A program made the translations under genes and the position numbers. From the NCBI GenBank assembly GCA_022446905.1, contig JAKVBT010000001.1, forward strand, positions 24,838 through 88,837: a DNA stretch of 64,000 nucleotides, given 5' to 3'. The notes beneath the pieces were generated by a model, which was not told the DNA's origin, ran no database searches, and saw only the letters and a program-made list of their open reading frames with translations. Each line of letters opens with the position of its first letter. Within the stretch, counting starts at the first letter, position 1. This document shows, one piece after another, positions 18,401 through 26,690 of this stretch. The stretch comes from Phycisphaerales bacterium (GTDB taxonomy: Bacteria; Planctomycetota; Phycisphaerae; Phycisphaerales; SM1A02).

Positions 18401-19364
18401 GCTTGAAGCACTGATCCGCGCTGGCGCACTTGACCAACTTCACGGCGCTGAAAGCCGAGCTGCCATGTGCGCTGCCATTGAACCTGCGCTTCGGGCAGGA
18501 GAAGTTGCGGCGCGTGATGCTGCGGCAGGGCAAGGCAACTTGTTTGGTGGCGGAGATGAGCCAAAGGACGATGCTGAAGAGACCGCATCACTGAGACTTC
18601 CTGAAGTGCCCAATTGGACATCTCGTGAAATGCTTTCCCATGAACGGGAATTGCTTGGATTCCACATTTCAGGCCATCCGCTCGATGAGTTTGATCAAGC
18701 CACTCGGTCCTATTGCACCCACACCATCCCTCGCTTGTCTGATGTACCACTGAAGCAACCAGTACGCCTCGCAGCGATGATCGCCAATGCACGGATAGTC
18801 ATGATTCAGCGCGGCCGCAATGCTGGACAGCGCATGGCCATGGTGCGACTACAGGACCGCGCAGGCTCCATTGATGCCGTGATGTTCTCTGACCACTTTG
18901 CACGCGACGGCGGCGCCGTTGTCACAGACGAAGTCGTCATCGTTGAAGGCCATCTCGACATCAACACCCGCAGTGGAGGCCGACAACTCGTTATTGAACG
19001 ACTTGTGAGGCCAGATGAGGCGGCGCGCTGTTTGACCGAGCGAATTGAGTTGTCTGTTCAGGTTGATCCCGAAGAGGGCAGTAGGGCGGTGGGGGAACGC
19101 TTACGCATGGCTGCTGGCATCATCAAGCAAGCCGGCGGTGCTCGGATCAGTCAGGGTGGTCAGGCTGCCGATGTCTATGTCCGGCTCGATCTTCCTGATC
19201 GAACGGTGATGTTTAAGAGTGGGTTCCGAGTCGTTCCACATGAGGAACTCGTTACTCAACTCACTGACATGCTTGGTGGACAGCAGCGAGTCAACCTCGT
19301 GGGCACTGTACCCAAGGCCTCGCCTCAGAAATCGCGAGGACGTCGGCCTGTTCACAGCCAGTAG
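15474..19364 (+). CDS. dnaE: DNA polymerase III alpha subunit
   Basis: This is the replicative polymerase catalytic subunit, 1296 residues, longer than the about 1160 of E. coli. Domains in order: PHP domain (FVHLHLHSEYSLLDG, ALTDHGNLHG); polymerase palm with the catalytic Asp pair in PDIDIDI near residue 475; fingers and thumb (GVFQFESTGMR, NALYRPGPMELIP, MVYQEQVMQI, GYGFNKSHSTGYA); helix-hairpin-helix; a clamp-binding type sequence QGNLFGG near residue 1020; and a C-terminal OB-fold (VRLAAMIANARIVM). The PHP His residues are kept, so this domain may be able to bind metal. The start is either ATG 15474 or ATG 15492; neither has a strong ribosome site. The stop touches the stop of the convergent gene. 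Confidence 0.97.
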   Translation: MIPVVQMTANQTSPDDATTSAPPFVHLHLHSEYSLLDGANRIQPLVQRVADLGMTAVALTDHGNLHGAVEFYTAAKEAGVKPILGIEAYVAPEQRTLRAKSQEGPDGGFHLVLLARNNEGWANLSRLSSDAYLNGFYHKPRMDRETLDRWSSGLIAINGHLGSSLAYHLLAFERTGQQRHWDQAIEEATWHRNTFGTDEHGEPSFYVELQRAGVADQTAINPHLIALAKELDLPLVCDNDAHFLRSEDHESHDTLCCISMGKTKDDPNRLKYPTDLYVKSPEEMRSIFEDLPEAIEHSSQIAHRCDVDIDFDANHAPVVRVTAPDEKPTWDGSTDLTEWFKDWCQRIELHPFDQEQDANIDRGDLEIECDRALRMLCEAGLIWRYGAEGITDEIRSRCDRELKTLSDKRISAYFLIVWDFVNWARQRAIPASARGSGVGTMVGYVLGLSNACPVKYGLLFERFTDPDRSEYPDIDIDICQNGRGRVISYVREKYGHVAQIITFGRLKARAAIKDVARVMGLEATEGQRLSNLIPDELNITISESLASSSDFKGEYASNPIAKRVIDAAQQLEGHARHAGVHAAGVVVATQPLDSIVPLCRVSGNEEAVTQWDGPTCERVGLLKMDFLGLRTLSTLDLAVKLIRESLDEAAIWAAVGRAVGDGPHPLDLDRIPWDNQQVLDLFRRGDTSGVFQFESTGMRQLLCEMQPDRLEDLIAANALYRPGPMELIPEYNARKHGRAVVPKVHPIVDQFTDETYGIMVYQEQVMQIVHGLGDVPLRQAYTLIKAISKKKVKLINSVRGSFVEGAAAKGMDKSEADNLFELILKFAGYGFNKSHSTGYAIIAYQTAWLKTWFPVQYMASVLTFESGAKKTEDWAPYLEDCRHVRFPDHTDKIPHEGIEVRPPDVNESGTAFTVVREQSVTSSNLSGSIRFGLGGIKGVGQAAVEALIAQRHKDGAYTSLWNLCERVPKGAVNRATLEALIRAGALDQLHGAESRAAMCAAIEPALRAGEVAARDAAAGQGNLFGGGDEPKDDAEETASLRLPEVPNWTSREMLSHERELLGFHISGHPLDEFDQATRSYCTHTIPRLSDVPLKQPVRLAAMIANARIVMIQRGRNAGQRMAMVRLQDRAGSIDAVMFSDHFARDGGAVVTDEVVIVEGHLDINTRSGGRQLVIERLVRPDEAARCLTERIELSVQVDPEEGSRAVGERLRMAAGIIKQAGGARISQGGQAADVYVRLDLPDRTVMFKSGFRVVPHEELVTQLTDMLGGQQRVNLVGTVPKASPQKSRGRRPVHSQ

Positions 19365-20486
19365 TCAGGCTGCAATATCCCAGTCACGTTGCGAGGGCTC
19401 ATCCGGCCACTCAGGTCGCGAACGGTGATGGACGCGAATGATCCGAGCAAGTTGCTCAGATGTGATCTTGCGCAGCACCTCTAGTGTCTCTGCTTGCTCA
19501 TCAGCGAATCCGGGGTCTGCATCCCGAAACAGTGCAAAGATCGCCAGACAGTCTTCCTGGCCATCTCCGCGATGGCAAGAGAAAGCGACGACCTGACTGC
19601 CTTCAAGCATCGCTGCATCATCACCTTTGGAAGCTGCGAAGGCTGCAGAATCATCGAAGCGAACCAAAGATCGTTCAGTAGCCATCGATGCGCAAAGTGT
19701 GTCCCCTAAGACATGAAGCGTCGGCATCAGATCTCGATCAGGCCATTGGTAGTTCACATAGGCCCCGACACCATATTGGCCGGGCGCTTCCTGTAGATAC
19801 ACCACGGCATTGGTTGGGCCGATCTTCTTCAGAATGTATTCCAACGAGGTGCGGAGCATGTCTTCCACATCAAGTTCTTGTGCGAGCAGTGTTCGGAATT
19901 CAGCACTCATAGCGACTTCAGACATCTGCGTGTGCATCGATTTATAGGCGGAAGCAAGATCTCCGCAAAGTACGTCGACCTGATCAGACATTTCGCTCTT
20001 AGCCTCAGTCAACTCGCGGCAGGTACCCTCGAGTGATTCAAGTTGCGCTTCACGCTGACGGTGCGCTCGCACGCGATCCATGATTTGCTCCATGCGCTCG
20101 GGAAGACGTAAGCGATCAACAGGGAGGTTGATCCAATCTGAAACCCCTTGACGAATGGCTTCGACGACCGTCTCGGGGTCGGGAGCGCCGCCAAAGACAA
20201 CGGCTCGAATCCAGGGACGCTGCTGCTGGGCTTCGCGTACCACGCGCAATGAGACGGGGGCAACCAAAGTCGATGCAATCGCAATGATGTCGATACTTGA
20301 TGTCTCAAGCACCTCACGAGCCTCTTCAATCGTCGCTGCAGTGTTGCAGTGATATCCGAGCGTATCCAGTTGACGCCACATCCCATCCAAGTCCTTACTG
20401 TCTGGACTAATCAGCAGCAGGGATCCTGTGGACTGGGCCGTTGGCTCAATCTTGGGGTTGGTGAGATTCTGGTCTACTTGATCCAT
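19365..20486 (-). CDS. Degenerate response-regulator receiver plus GAF protein
   Basis: The 373 residues have three parts. Residues about 22-140 follow the receiver (REC) pattern but lack the phosphorylation residues. The phosphoacceptor strand reads IDIIAIAS with no Asp at its end, the Thr/Ser position is Gly (VVFGG), and the Lys position reads DWINLPV. A coiled coil of about 50 residues follows. A GAF domain at about 205-350 comes last (LRTSLEYILKKIGPTNAVVYL to SEQLARII). There is no DNA-binding, kinase or cyclase output domain. It may be a signalling scaffold or ligand sensor read by a partner. It lies 183 bases downstream of tsaB on the same strand, so it probably has its own promoter. 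Confidence 0.8.
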   Translation of the reverse strand: MDQVDQNLTNPKIEPTAQSTGSLLLISPDSKDLDGMWRQLDTLGYHCNTAATIEEAREVLETSSIDIIAIASTLVAPVSLRVVREAQQQRPWIRAVVFGGAPDPETVVEAIRQGVSDWINLPVDRLRLPERMEQIMDRVRAHRQREAQLESLEGTCRELTEAKSEMSDQVDVLCGDLASAYKSMHTQMSEVAMSAEFRTLLAQELDVEDMLRTSLEYILKKIGPTNAVVYLQEAPGQYGVGAYVNYQWPDRDLMPTLHVLGDTLCASMATERSLVRFDDSAAFAASKGDDAAMLEGSQVVAFSCHRGDGQEDCLAIFALFRDADPGFADEQAETLEVLRKITSEQLARIIRVHHRSRPEWPDEPSQRDWDIAA

Positions 20487-20669
20487 GAGATGGCTCCAGC
20501 GAAAGTAAATGCCACGCGTAATTCCCGCGGCACAACACCATCGACCCGATCGAACCCTCGTTTCAGTCGGATCTATGCAAGAACCGCTGTTTTTGTGGCT
20601 TCTGAGGCAACTGAATACTCGATGCGACCGGAACCCCTTGTGGGCAAAAACCTTGCATCAGGTGAAAAG

Positions 20670-21362
20670 TCAGCTTTTTGGCCCCTGAAATACTCGCACT
20701 GCCTCTGGTTCACGTGGATACAACGGCACAAGAGCCTCTGGGGCGACCGTATGACCATTCCTCCACTGAGCTTCGGCGAGCTCTAAACAGGCACTACTTG
20801 AACACTCCAGAAGTTGGACCGTAGCCCCGGCGCAATGTGCCACCTGTCGCAATGCCTCTGGAAATGTGTCGTCTGCAAGCAAAATAGTTGCCTTGGATGC
20901 CTGCAAATGATGACCAAGACCATCCTCATCAACCACTTGTCCCTGCTGCACCACATTGCCGCCGCCAGCTATCGCCAACCAGGTCTCGGATCGCTTGGTT
21001 GCAAGTGCCACACCCACTACAACGTCGGCATGCGATTGGGCCTTTGCACGCCACGTGTGCACTGCGACCGCTGCCGTTGGAACTCCGACCAGATCACACC
21101 GGCAAGTCTTGGCCAGCATCTTGGCAGTCGCCAGGCTGATACGCAGGCCAGTAAAGCCCCCTGGCCCAAGTGAGGCCCCCACCAAAGACAAATCCTGTGG
21201 GCCTGCGCCAACAGCCCGAATCAGACTATCAATCTGAATCAAGAGTTGGTCATCAATACCTGATGCGGACTCCAGTATTGCTGATCGCACCACACCATCG
21301 CTGCCACGGACAGCAACACTACTTTGACGTTGCGAGCACTCGATGCCCAACGTCACGCCCAT
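20670..21362 (-). CDS. tsaB: tRNA threonylcarbamoyladenosine biosynthesis protein TsaB
   Basis: TsaB is the scaffold partner of TsaD in making the t6A modification at position 37 of ANN-decoding tRNAs. The 230 residues match family length. The N-terminal LGIECSQRQSSVAV is the ASKHA-fold start. The hallmark LGPGGFTGLRISLATAK corresponds to the family GPGSFTGLR motif, with Gly for Ser. The start overlaps the end of the phosphoesterase gene by 10 bases, giving a three-gene run methyltransferase-phosphoesterase-tsaB. TsaC, TsaD and TsaE are not in the window. Confidence 0.93.
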   Translation of the reverse strand: MGVTLGIECSQRQSSVAVRGSDGVVRSAILESASGIDDQLLIQIDSLIRAVGAGPQDLSLVGASLGPGGFTGLRISLATAKMLAKTCRCDLVGVPTAAVAVHTWRAKAQSHADVVVGVALATKRSETWLAIAGGGNVVQQGQVVDEDGLGHHLQASKATILLADDTFPEALRQVAHCAGATVQLLECSSSACLELAEAQWRNGHTVAPEALVPLYPREPEAVRVFQGPKS

Positions 21363-22246
21363 GTATCTGCTCCATCAGGCAATGCAATGCCTTGAATCAA
21401 CTCAACTCGACCAAAGATTTCATCACGCTTGATCGACTGATCCAAGGGCACATGCACAACGCCACCACCATCAGAGTCGCTGGCCAGCGCCATGGCGCAA
21501 TTTTCAATACGGACCGCTGCCGTATCAATATTGAGATGCCCAATAATGAACACATCCACACTCCAGGCATCAGCCAATAATGACAATTGCTCGCTTGTGA
21601 ATCGACGGCCCCATGTCATCTGGTATGCACTTCCAAAAGGTCCGCGTCGATCATCTTCCGTCAACGACCGTTCTAACACCTCAACATCGAATCTGTTCAT
21701 CCAGGCATGATCTGGCAGGGCATGTGAGCATTGAATGCCGTTGGGTGTCCGAACCGCAAGGGGCATGGCAGCAAGTAGTGCATCGACAGCCAATGAGACA
21801 TCCTCCGACTGCTCGCCAAAAGTCATGACCAAACCATCCTCAAACTGCTCCACACTGTTACCGCCACCTTTAGTTACTCCTACACCCATGAGTTGAGAGT
21901 TCTCATGGTTCCCAAGGAGCGGGTGAACCCGGCCCGGGTACTGCAGTACCAGATCAGCAACCCGCGCAAGGATGCGCCAACTCATATCGCATCCATGATG
22001 CAAGTTCGGACCATGAATGAGTTCCTGGAGCAATAAGTGTCGTTCGCCTTCGTGCAAGGCTGCGGCATGAATAATGCGGTGAAGATTGGGAAGATGATCG
22101 TGTAAGTCACCACTGATCAATAGTGAATCGCCCTGCAGATCAATGCGGCATCCATGTCGACCAGGGGTCTGAAGCAACACCTCGGCTGCTTCATGAAGCA
22201 GCGCACACAGTGGCTCAGGCCGAGACCAGTCGCGATCCGAACTCAT
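21353..22246 (-). CDS. Calcineurin-like metallophosphoesterase
   Basis: This is a two-metal phosphoesterase of 297 residues. I choose ATG 22246 because it overlaps the methyltransferase stop as ATGA; the open frame continues upstream but lies inside that gene. Metal motifs are visible in order: SGDLHDH (Asp and His ligands), LLGNHE (Asn, His), QCSHALPD (His) and IIGHLNID (His). This is the PPP/calcineurin-like order. The typical N-terminal DxH motif is represented by GDLHDH. Substrate is unknown; relatives cleave phosphoproteins, nucleotides or diadenosine tetraphosphate. There is no signal peptide, so a cytosolic location is expected. Confidence 0.85.
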   Translation of the reverse strand: MSSDRDWSRPEPLCALLHEAAEVLLQTPGRHGCRIDLQGDSLLISGDLHDHLPNLHRIIHAAALHEGERHLLLQELIHGPNLHHGCDMSWRILARVADLVLQYPGRVHPLLGNHENSQLMGVGVTKGGGNSVEQFEDGLVMTFGEQSEDVSLAVDALLAAMPLAVRTPNGIQCSHALPDHAWMNRFDVEVLERSLTEDDRRGPFGSAYQMTWGRRFTSEQLSLLADAWSVDVFIIGHLNIDTAAVRIENCAMALASDSDGGGVVHVPLDQSIKRDEIFGRVELIQGIALPDGADTWA

Positions 22247-23244
22247 CGTGAGGAGCCTGAAGATCGCTTTTGAAAAATGGCAGAAGACCCCCCAACGGAT
22301 GCGTTCTTGCGCTTCATGCCGATATCTGTCACCCGCTCCCAAGCGCTGGCCGCCGTAACTTCAGATTGCTCAATGCCGATGGAACGCCGACCATGTGCTC
22401 TGGCCACCGTACAGGTGGTTCCACTTCCAGCGAACGGATCCAATACCAGATCGCCAGGATTGGAACATGACAAGACCACACGCTCAAGGTAGACCTCAGG
22501 AATCTGGTTCTGATGTCCGTGCCGCCGCTCCGCATTGTTGCCCTGAATTCGGCCCCAGTATTTCCCGTACCAGACATCCATAGGCACCCGCATGCCTTTG
22601 TTGCTTGATTTCTCCTGCGTGCGTTTATCGCCATAGATGCTGGCGCGATCAGACATCTCAAGTACCGAGTCCGGATTCCATGTTCTCGAGTTCGGGTCCT
22701 TACAGAAATAGAGCGCATGCACTTTGCTCATAATGAAGGATGAATCTCGATGTTGACCGAATCGGAAGTGCCACACACACCAATTCATCATCACCAGGCC
22801 ACGTCGCTTGAGGTGCATGACGATTTCTGCCGCTGTGTCGTCTGGGATATTGACCCAAAGTGAGCCCGATGGAGACAATGCTTCTATGCAACCATCAAGC
22901 CAATCGAAGGTGAATCGCTCATACTGAGCGCGACTCATGTCATCAGACCAGCCGTCGTAGGGAACATCCCAATTAAATGGTGGATCTGCAAAGATGAGAT
23001 CGACTTGACCAATCTCAGGCAGGTTCGCCAAAACCTCGCGGCAATCACCCACGTACATCCTGGTGTCAGGATCATCAGCCCTCCACCGTGGAATGCAATC
23101 TGATGGTGTTGGAATATGGGCATTCAGCGTGTCGCCCAGCATCCTGATACCGCAGGTTTGAAACTCCGGTGCGTTGGCTCGATTGACCTGAATTGCCCCA
23201 CTGGGCCCATGGTGGCCTTTGGTTGTGCCTGCTTCCTGATCCAT
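22243..23244 (-). CDS. Orphan site-specific DNA methyltransferase (N6-A or N4-C, beta order)
   Basis: The enzyme is predicted to methylate an exocyclic amino group in DNA. The catalytic motif IV DPPFNW comes at about residue 90, before the SAM-binding motif I DPFAGSGTT at about 285, so it belongs to the beta class. Motif X/I flanks include RMYVGDCREVL and RRSIGIEQSE. I place the start at ATG 23244 (MDQEAG), since the longer frame would run into the divergent gene's leader. The 333 residues are typical. No restriction endonuclease or specificity subunit is adjacent; instead it is coupled to a phosphoesterase gene by ATGA. A regulatory or housekeeping role is possible. Recognition sequence cannot be predicted. 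Confidence 0.88.
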   Translation of the reverse strand: MDQEAGTTKGHHGPSGAIQVNRANAPEFQTCGIRMLGDTLNAHIPTPSDCIPRWRADDPDTRMYVGDCREVLANLPEIGQVDLIFADPPFNWDVPYDGWSDDMSRAQYERFTFDWLDGCIEALSPSGSLWVNIPDDTAAEIVMHLKRRGLVMMNWCVWHFRFGQHRDSSFIMSKVHALYFCKDPNSRTWNPDSVLEMSDRASIYGDKRTQEKSSNKGMRVPMDVWYGKYWGRIQGNNAERRHGHQNQIPEVYLERVVLSCSNPGDLVLDPFAGSGTTCTVARAHGRRSIGIEQSEVTAASAWERVTDIGMKRKNASVGGSSAIFQKRSSGSSR

Positions 23245-23302
23245 ACACCCAGTATTGCAGCACCGGGGCGGCGAATCGGCTCTGACAGCGTACAATCAGG
23301 CT

Positions 23303-25117
23303 GTGATTCGCCCCTTTTTCATCATTTCCAGCCCATTGCTGCTGACCGCCTGCTCGCCCAGCTTCAGCACCATTGACCAGCAGGTCAATGAGAAGCTGCT
23401 AGAGGGCTCAGATCTGGTCAACGCCACAGTCCCGCCTCGCGCCGTCGAAGACTGGGCTGCCATCGATGCGACGGAGGAGGAAATGAACACCCGCCAGCCG
23501 GCAACCTGGAATCCCCCGGCCGATGCCATGACCTGGGAGGAATCCAATGCCATGGAAGCGCAGGAGGTGCTCCGCCGACTCACTGGTTACCAGGAAGAAG
23601 TGGAATCTGGCGAATTGCTAACGCTCGACAAAGCCCTCAAGTGGGCGTTCAGCCATGGACGTGAATATCAGTTTGCAGAAGAGGATTACATCCTGTCTTG
23701 CCTCTCCCTGTTGTTACAGGAGCATCTCTGGACACCACAGTTCTCCGACGATGTTGCGCTGCAGTACTTCCATGAGGATGCCGACAACGACTTCTTGAAC
23801 TCAGCCACAGCGGTTGTCAATACTCTGGGTGTTTCACAGCGTCTTCCATGGGGCGGCGAAGTGTCGGCCTCATATGTGGCGACGTTTGCAAGAGAAGTAC
23901 TTGGTGTCGCGTCTGGAAGCAGCGGCACGACAAGTACACAGATTGGACAATTCACTGTCGGTGGGAGTATTCCACTGTTACGTGGCGCTGGCATGGTTGC
24001 TCAAGAGGGCATCATTCAAGCAGAGCGTAATCTCGTCTATGCCGGCCGCTCTTTCGAAGAATTTCGCCGCGAATTCTGGTTTAGTGTTTACAGCGGCTGG
24101 CTTGACCTACTTGTTCAACAACAAGAACTCGACAACGCCCGGGAGTCCGTAGAACTACTCGATACATTGGCCGAACGTCAGCGAGCGTTGTACGACGCCG
24201 GTCGGGCGCGACTGTATGACGCTGCAGAAGCCGAGAACAGGGCCCTGCAAGAGCGGTCCCGACTCGCCGGACTGTGGGAGTCCTACCGACTCGGCATTGA
24301 TCGGTTTAAGTTGCTCATTAACTGGCCAATCGATACACCCATTACCATCGAACAAGAAACGATGGCACTTGGCCCTCCACTGGCTTCACTCGATGCATCC
24401 GTTGAAAAAGCACTGATGCAACGGCTGGATCTACAAACATCGCGTGATCGCCTGATAGATGACCAACGGGGTGTCCGAAATGCGCTCAATTCTGTACTGC
24501 CAAACCTGGATCTGGCCGGACAGATTCGTTTTGGTTCCAATGACACCTACTACTACGACGCAGTGCTGCCTTCCGCTGAAGATCTTGATGCAGAGGCCTC
24601 ACTGACCCTGGGCCTGCCCCTTGATCGGGAGCAGGAACGACTAGCTGTGCGATCATCTCAGGTTGAACTCGAGCGTGCCAGACGGGAGTACCGGCGACAG
24701 CGTGATTCTGTAGCTATTGAAGTACGAAATGCTGTTCGAGACATTGATGCAAACCTGTTCTCGCTGGACATCCAGCGTCGCAATGTCGATATCGCAAGAG
24801 TGAATATTGAATCCATCGATGCAGACCCGGACTCCTACACCGTGCTTGATCAACTGGCCGCCATTCAGTCGCTTCAACAAGCGCAAAATGGACGAGCCAG
24901 AGCTTTCCGAGCCATGCAGCGATCCATCTTCCGATACCTCCTCGACACCGGCCAGATGCGGATTTCTGCAGACGCCACCCTTGAGCCGCTTCCGGGCATG
25001 GTTGTACGCTTCACCGATTCCCTCTCCTGGGAGCCAGAAGCCCATACGAATGCCACGATGGATCAGAATTGGGATGAAGCCGGAGCATCAGAGAATTACA
25101 CTGGTGCGCTCCCATGA
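23303..25117 (+). CDS. TolC-type outer membrane factor lipoprotein
   Basis: The GTG at 23303 gives a lipoprotein signal (VIRPFFIISSPLLLTAC) with Cys as lipidation site. The 604 residues contain the outer-membrane efflux protein (OEP) pattern of two long helical hairpins, for example LDLLVQQQELDNARESVELL and LASLDASVEKALMQRLDLQT. Beta segments lie in between (GQFTVGGSIPLLRG, ASLTLGLPLDREQER). It is expected to form a trimeric channel in the outer membrane. Its last four bases overlap the adaptor gene start (ATGA). No inner-membrane pump gene follows, so it must pair with a transporter encoded elsewhere. Confidence 0.88.
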   Translation: MIRPFFIISSPLLLTACSPSFSTIDQQVNEKLLEGSDLVNATVPPRAVEDWAAIDATEEEMNTRQPATWNPPADAMTWEESNAMEAQEVLRRLTGYQEEVESGELLTLDKALKWAFSHGREYQFAEEDYILSCLSLLLQEHLWTPQFSDDVALQYFHEDADNDFLNSATAVVNTLGVSQRLPWGGEVSASYVATFAREVLGVASGSSGTTSTQIGQFTVGGSIPLLRGAGMVAQEGIIQAERNLVYAGRSFEEFRREFWFSVYSGWLDLLVQQQELDNARESVELLDTLAERQRALYDAGRARLYDAAEAENRALQERSRLAGLWESYRLGIDRFKLLINWPIDTPITIEQETMALGPPLASLDASVEKALMQRLDLQTSRDRLIDDQRGVRNALNSVLPNLDLAGQIRFGSNDTYYYDAVLPSAEDLDAEASLTLGLPLDREQERLAVRSSQVELERARREYRRQRDSVAIEVRNAVRDIDANLFSLDIQRRNVDIARVNIESIDADPDSYTVLDQLAAIQSLQQAQNGRARAFRAMQRSIFRYLLDTGQMRISADATLEPLPGMVVRFTDSLSWEPEAHTNATMDQNWDEAGASENYTGALP

Positions 25118-26652
25118 TCCCCAGCAAACGCCGTCAACACGTACGACATGCCCGGCGGGGTATGAGTTCTACTGGCATCGCGGTTGCCGCAGCAGCGGTC
25201 GTCGTACTGATTTCTATTTCACTCATTGGTTCGGGTGTTGGTGCTGGTGGCGCATTACGGGCCCAATCAACGCACGAAGTTGTCGTCGGCTCCTTTGATG
25301 TCACCATTCCAGCCTCTGGCGAACTTGAATCTGGGGATCAGGTTGAAATTCGAAGTCTTCTGGATGGCAATGCAACAATCACTGAGATTGTTGAAGAAGG
25401 AACCTCCGTGCAAAAGGGAGATCTCCTGGTCCGCCTAGACAATCAGCAGACCATCGAACGTATTCAATCTGCAGAAGAAGATCTGACTGAGGCTACCAAC
25501 CGGGTTGAAACCAAAACTGCCGACCTCGCCATTTCACAAAAGGGCCGTGAGTCAAGTCTGGCCGCTGCGCAAGTTGCCGTCGATCAAGCCACACTCGCCC
25601 TGCAAGCATGGGCAGAGGGTGATGCTGTTGCAACACGCAACGAAATGGCCCTCGCAGTCAGGACTGCGGAGAAGGACTACTCAAGGCTTGAGGAGAAGTA
25701 CCAGAAGTCCATTGAACTGCGGAGCAAAGATTTCATCAGCCAGAACGATCTTGAACAGGATGAGATCGCGATGATTCGGGCAGAGGCTGCACTGTCTCGG
25801 GCCAAACTTAACCAGGAGGTCTACAACAAGTACACCTTCAAGAAAGATAAGCAGCGTTTTGAATCAAACTTGGATCAGGCCAAAGATGAACTTGTCCGTA
25901 CCGAAACTCGCACCGAAGCTACTGTCAGAAGCACAGAGAGCACTTTGGAAGCAGCACAAGCAAATCTAGAGTCAAAACAAGAACGTCTCGATCGCTACCG
26001 TCGCGATCTCGAAGCATGCACGATGTACTCGCCTGGGGATGGCCTAGTGGTGTATGGGACGTCAATTGGAGAAGGCCGCAGAGATCGCGATGAATCACTC
26101 CGTGTAGGCACCAATGTCTCACGCAACCGCCTTCTCATTGTGTTGCCTGACACTCGCCGCATGCTGGCCAGCGTCAAAGTCAATGAAGCGCTCAGTGGAC
26201 TCGTCAAGGCAGGGCAAACTGCCCTTGTCCGGCTTGACGCCTTTCCCGACACGGTTGTGAATGGAACCGTGACCTCGATTGGGGTATTGGCAGAGAGTGG
26301 CGGTTGGCGTGATCCAAACCGCCGAGACTACTCCGTCACAATTGAACTTGATAATTCAGATGGCCTACCGCTCAAGCCGTCAATGCGTTGCAAAGCACGC
26401 ATTCTCGTTGAGCAAGTCGAAGACGCGATGTATGTCCCGGTTCAGGCGGTACACCGTGTTGGACGCGGCGCCATGGCCTATATCCAGTCTGGTGGAGATG
26501 TTGAGGCCCGGCAGGTGCAAGTCGGCCGCACCAGCGAGCTGTACGCTGAAATCTTAGACGGCGTGTCCGCAGGTGAGTCTGTATTGCTTGCTGATCCCCC
26601 CGCAGGCGCCGTGGCTGAATCCCAAGCACCTCCTACAGGTCGCCCTCGTTAG
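25114..26652 (+). CDS. HlyD/MacA-family periplasmic adaptor (membrane fusion protein)
   Basis: This adaptor links an inner-membrane transporter to the outer membrane factor encoded immediately upstream. The 512 residues start with a basic segment and one signal anchor (GIAVAAAAVVVLISISLIGSG). A biotinyl-lipoyl-like half motif follows (ITEIVEEGTSVQKGDLLVRLDN). A very long coiled-coil hairpin runs from about residue 110 to 300. The second lipoyl half comes next (CTMYSPGDGLVVYG). Beta-barrel and membrane-proximal domains end the protein (VPVQAVHRVGRGAMAY). The hairpin and the C-terminal MacA-like domains suggest partnership with an ABC-type (MacB-like) transporter, but none is encoded here. Confidence 0.9.
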   Translation: MIPSKRRQHVRHARRGMSSTGIAVAAAAVVVLISISLIGSGVGAGGALRAQSTHEVVVGSFDVTIPASGELESGDQVEIRSLLDGNATITEIVEEGTSVQKGDLLVRLDNQQTIERIQSAEEDLTEATNRVETKTADLAISQKGRESSLAAAQVAVDQATLALQAWAEGDAVATRNEMALAVRTAEKDYSRLEEKYQKSIELRSKDFISQNDLEQDEIAMIRAEAALSRAKLNQEVYNKYTFKKDKQRFESNLDQAKDELVRTETRTEATVRSTESTLEAAQANLESKQERLDRYRRDLEACTMYSPGDGLVVYGTSIGEGRRDRDESLRVGTNVSRNRLLIVLPDTRRMLASVKVNEALSGLVKAGQTALVRLDAFPDTVVNGTVTSIGVLAESGGWRDPNRRDYSVTIELDNSDGLPLKPSMRCKARILVEQVEDAMYVPVQAVHRVGRGAMAYIQSGGDVEARQVQVGRTSELYAEILDGVSAGESVLLADPPAGAVAESQAPPTGRPR

Positions 26653-26690
26653 AAATTGACGTATAGGTACAGCAACCTCGTCCGGGGCTG

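Noticed and set aside
20487..20669. Gene between tsaB and the receiver/GAF gene
   Set aside because: Open frames there are short, partly antisense to neighbours and lack start sites; the stretch is more likely a promoter region.
22243..23244. Restriction-modification or defence island
   Set aside because: There is no endonuclease, specificity subunit, helicase, toxin or transposase nearby; the neighbours are tsaB and a phosphoesterase.
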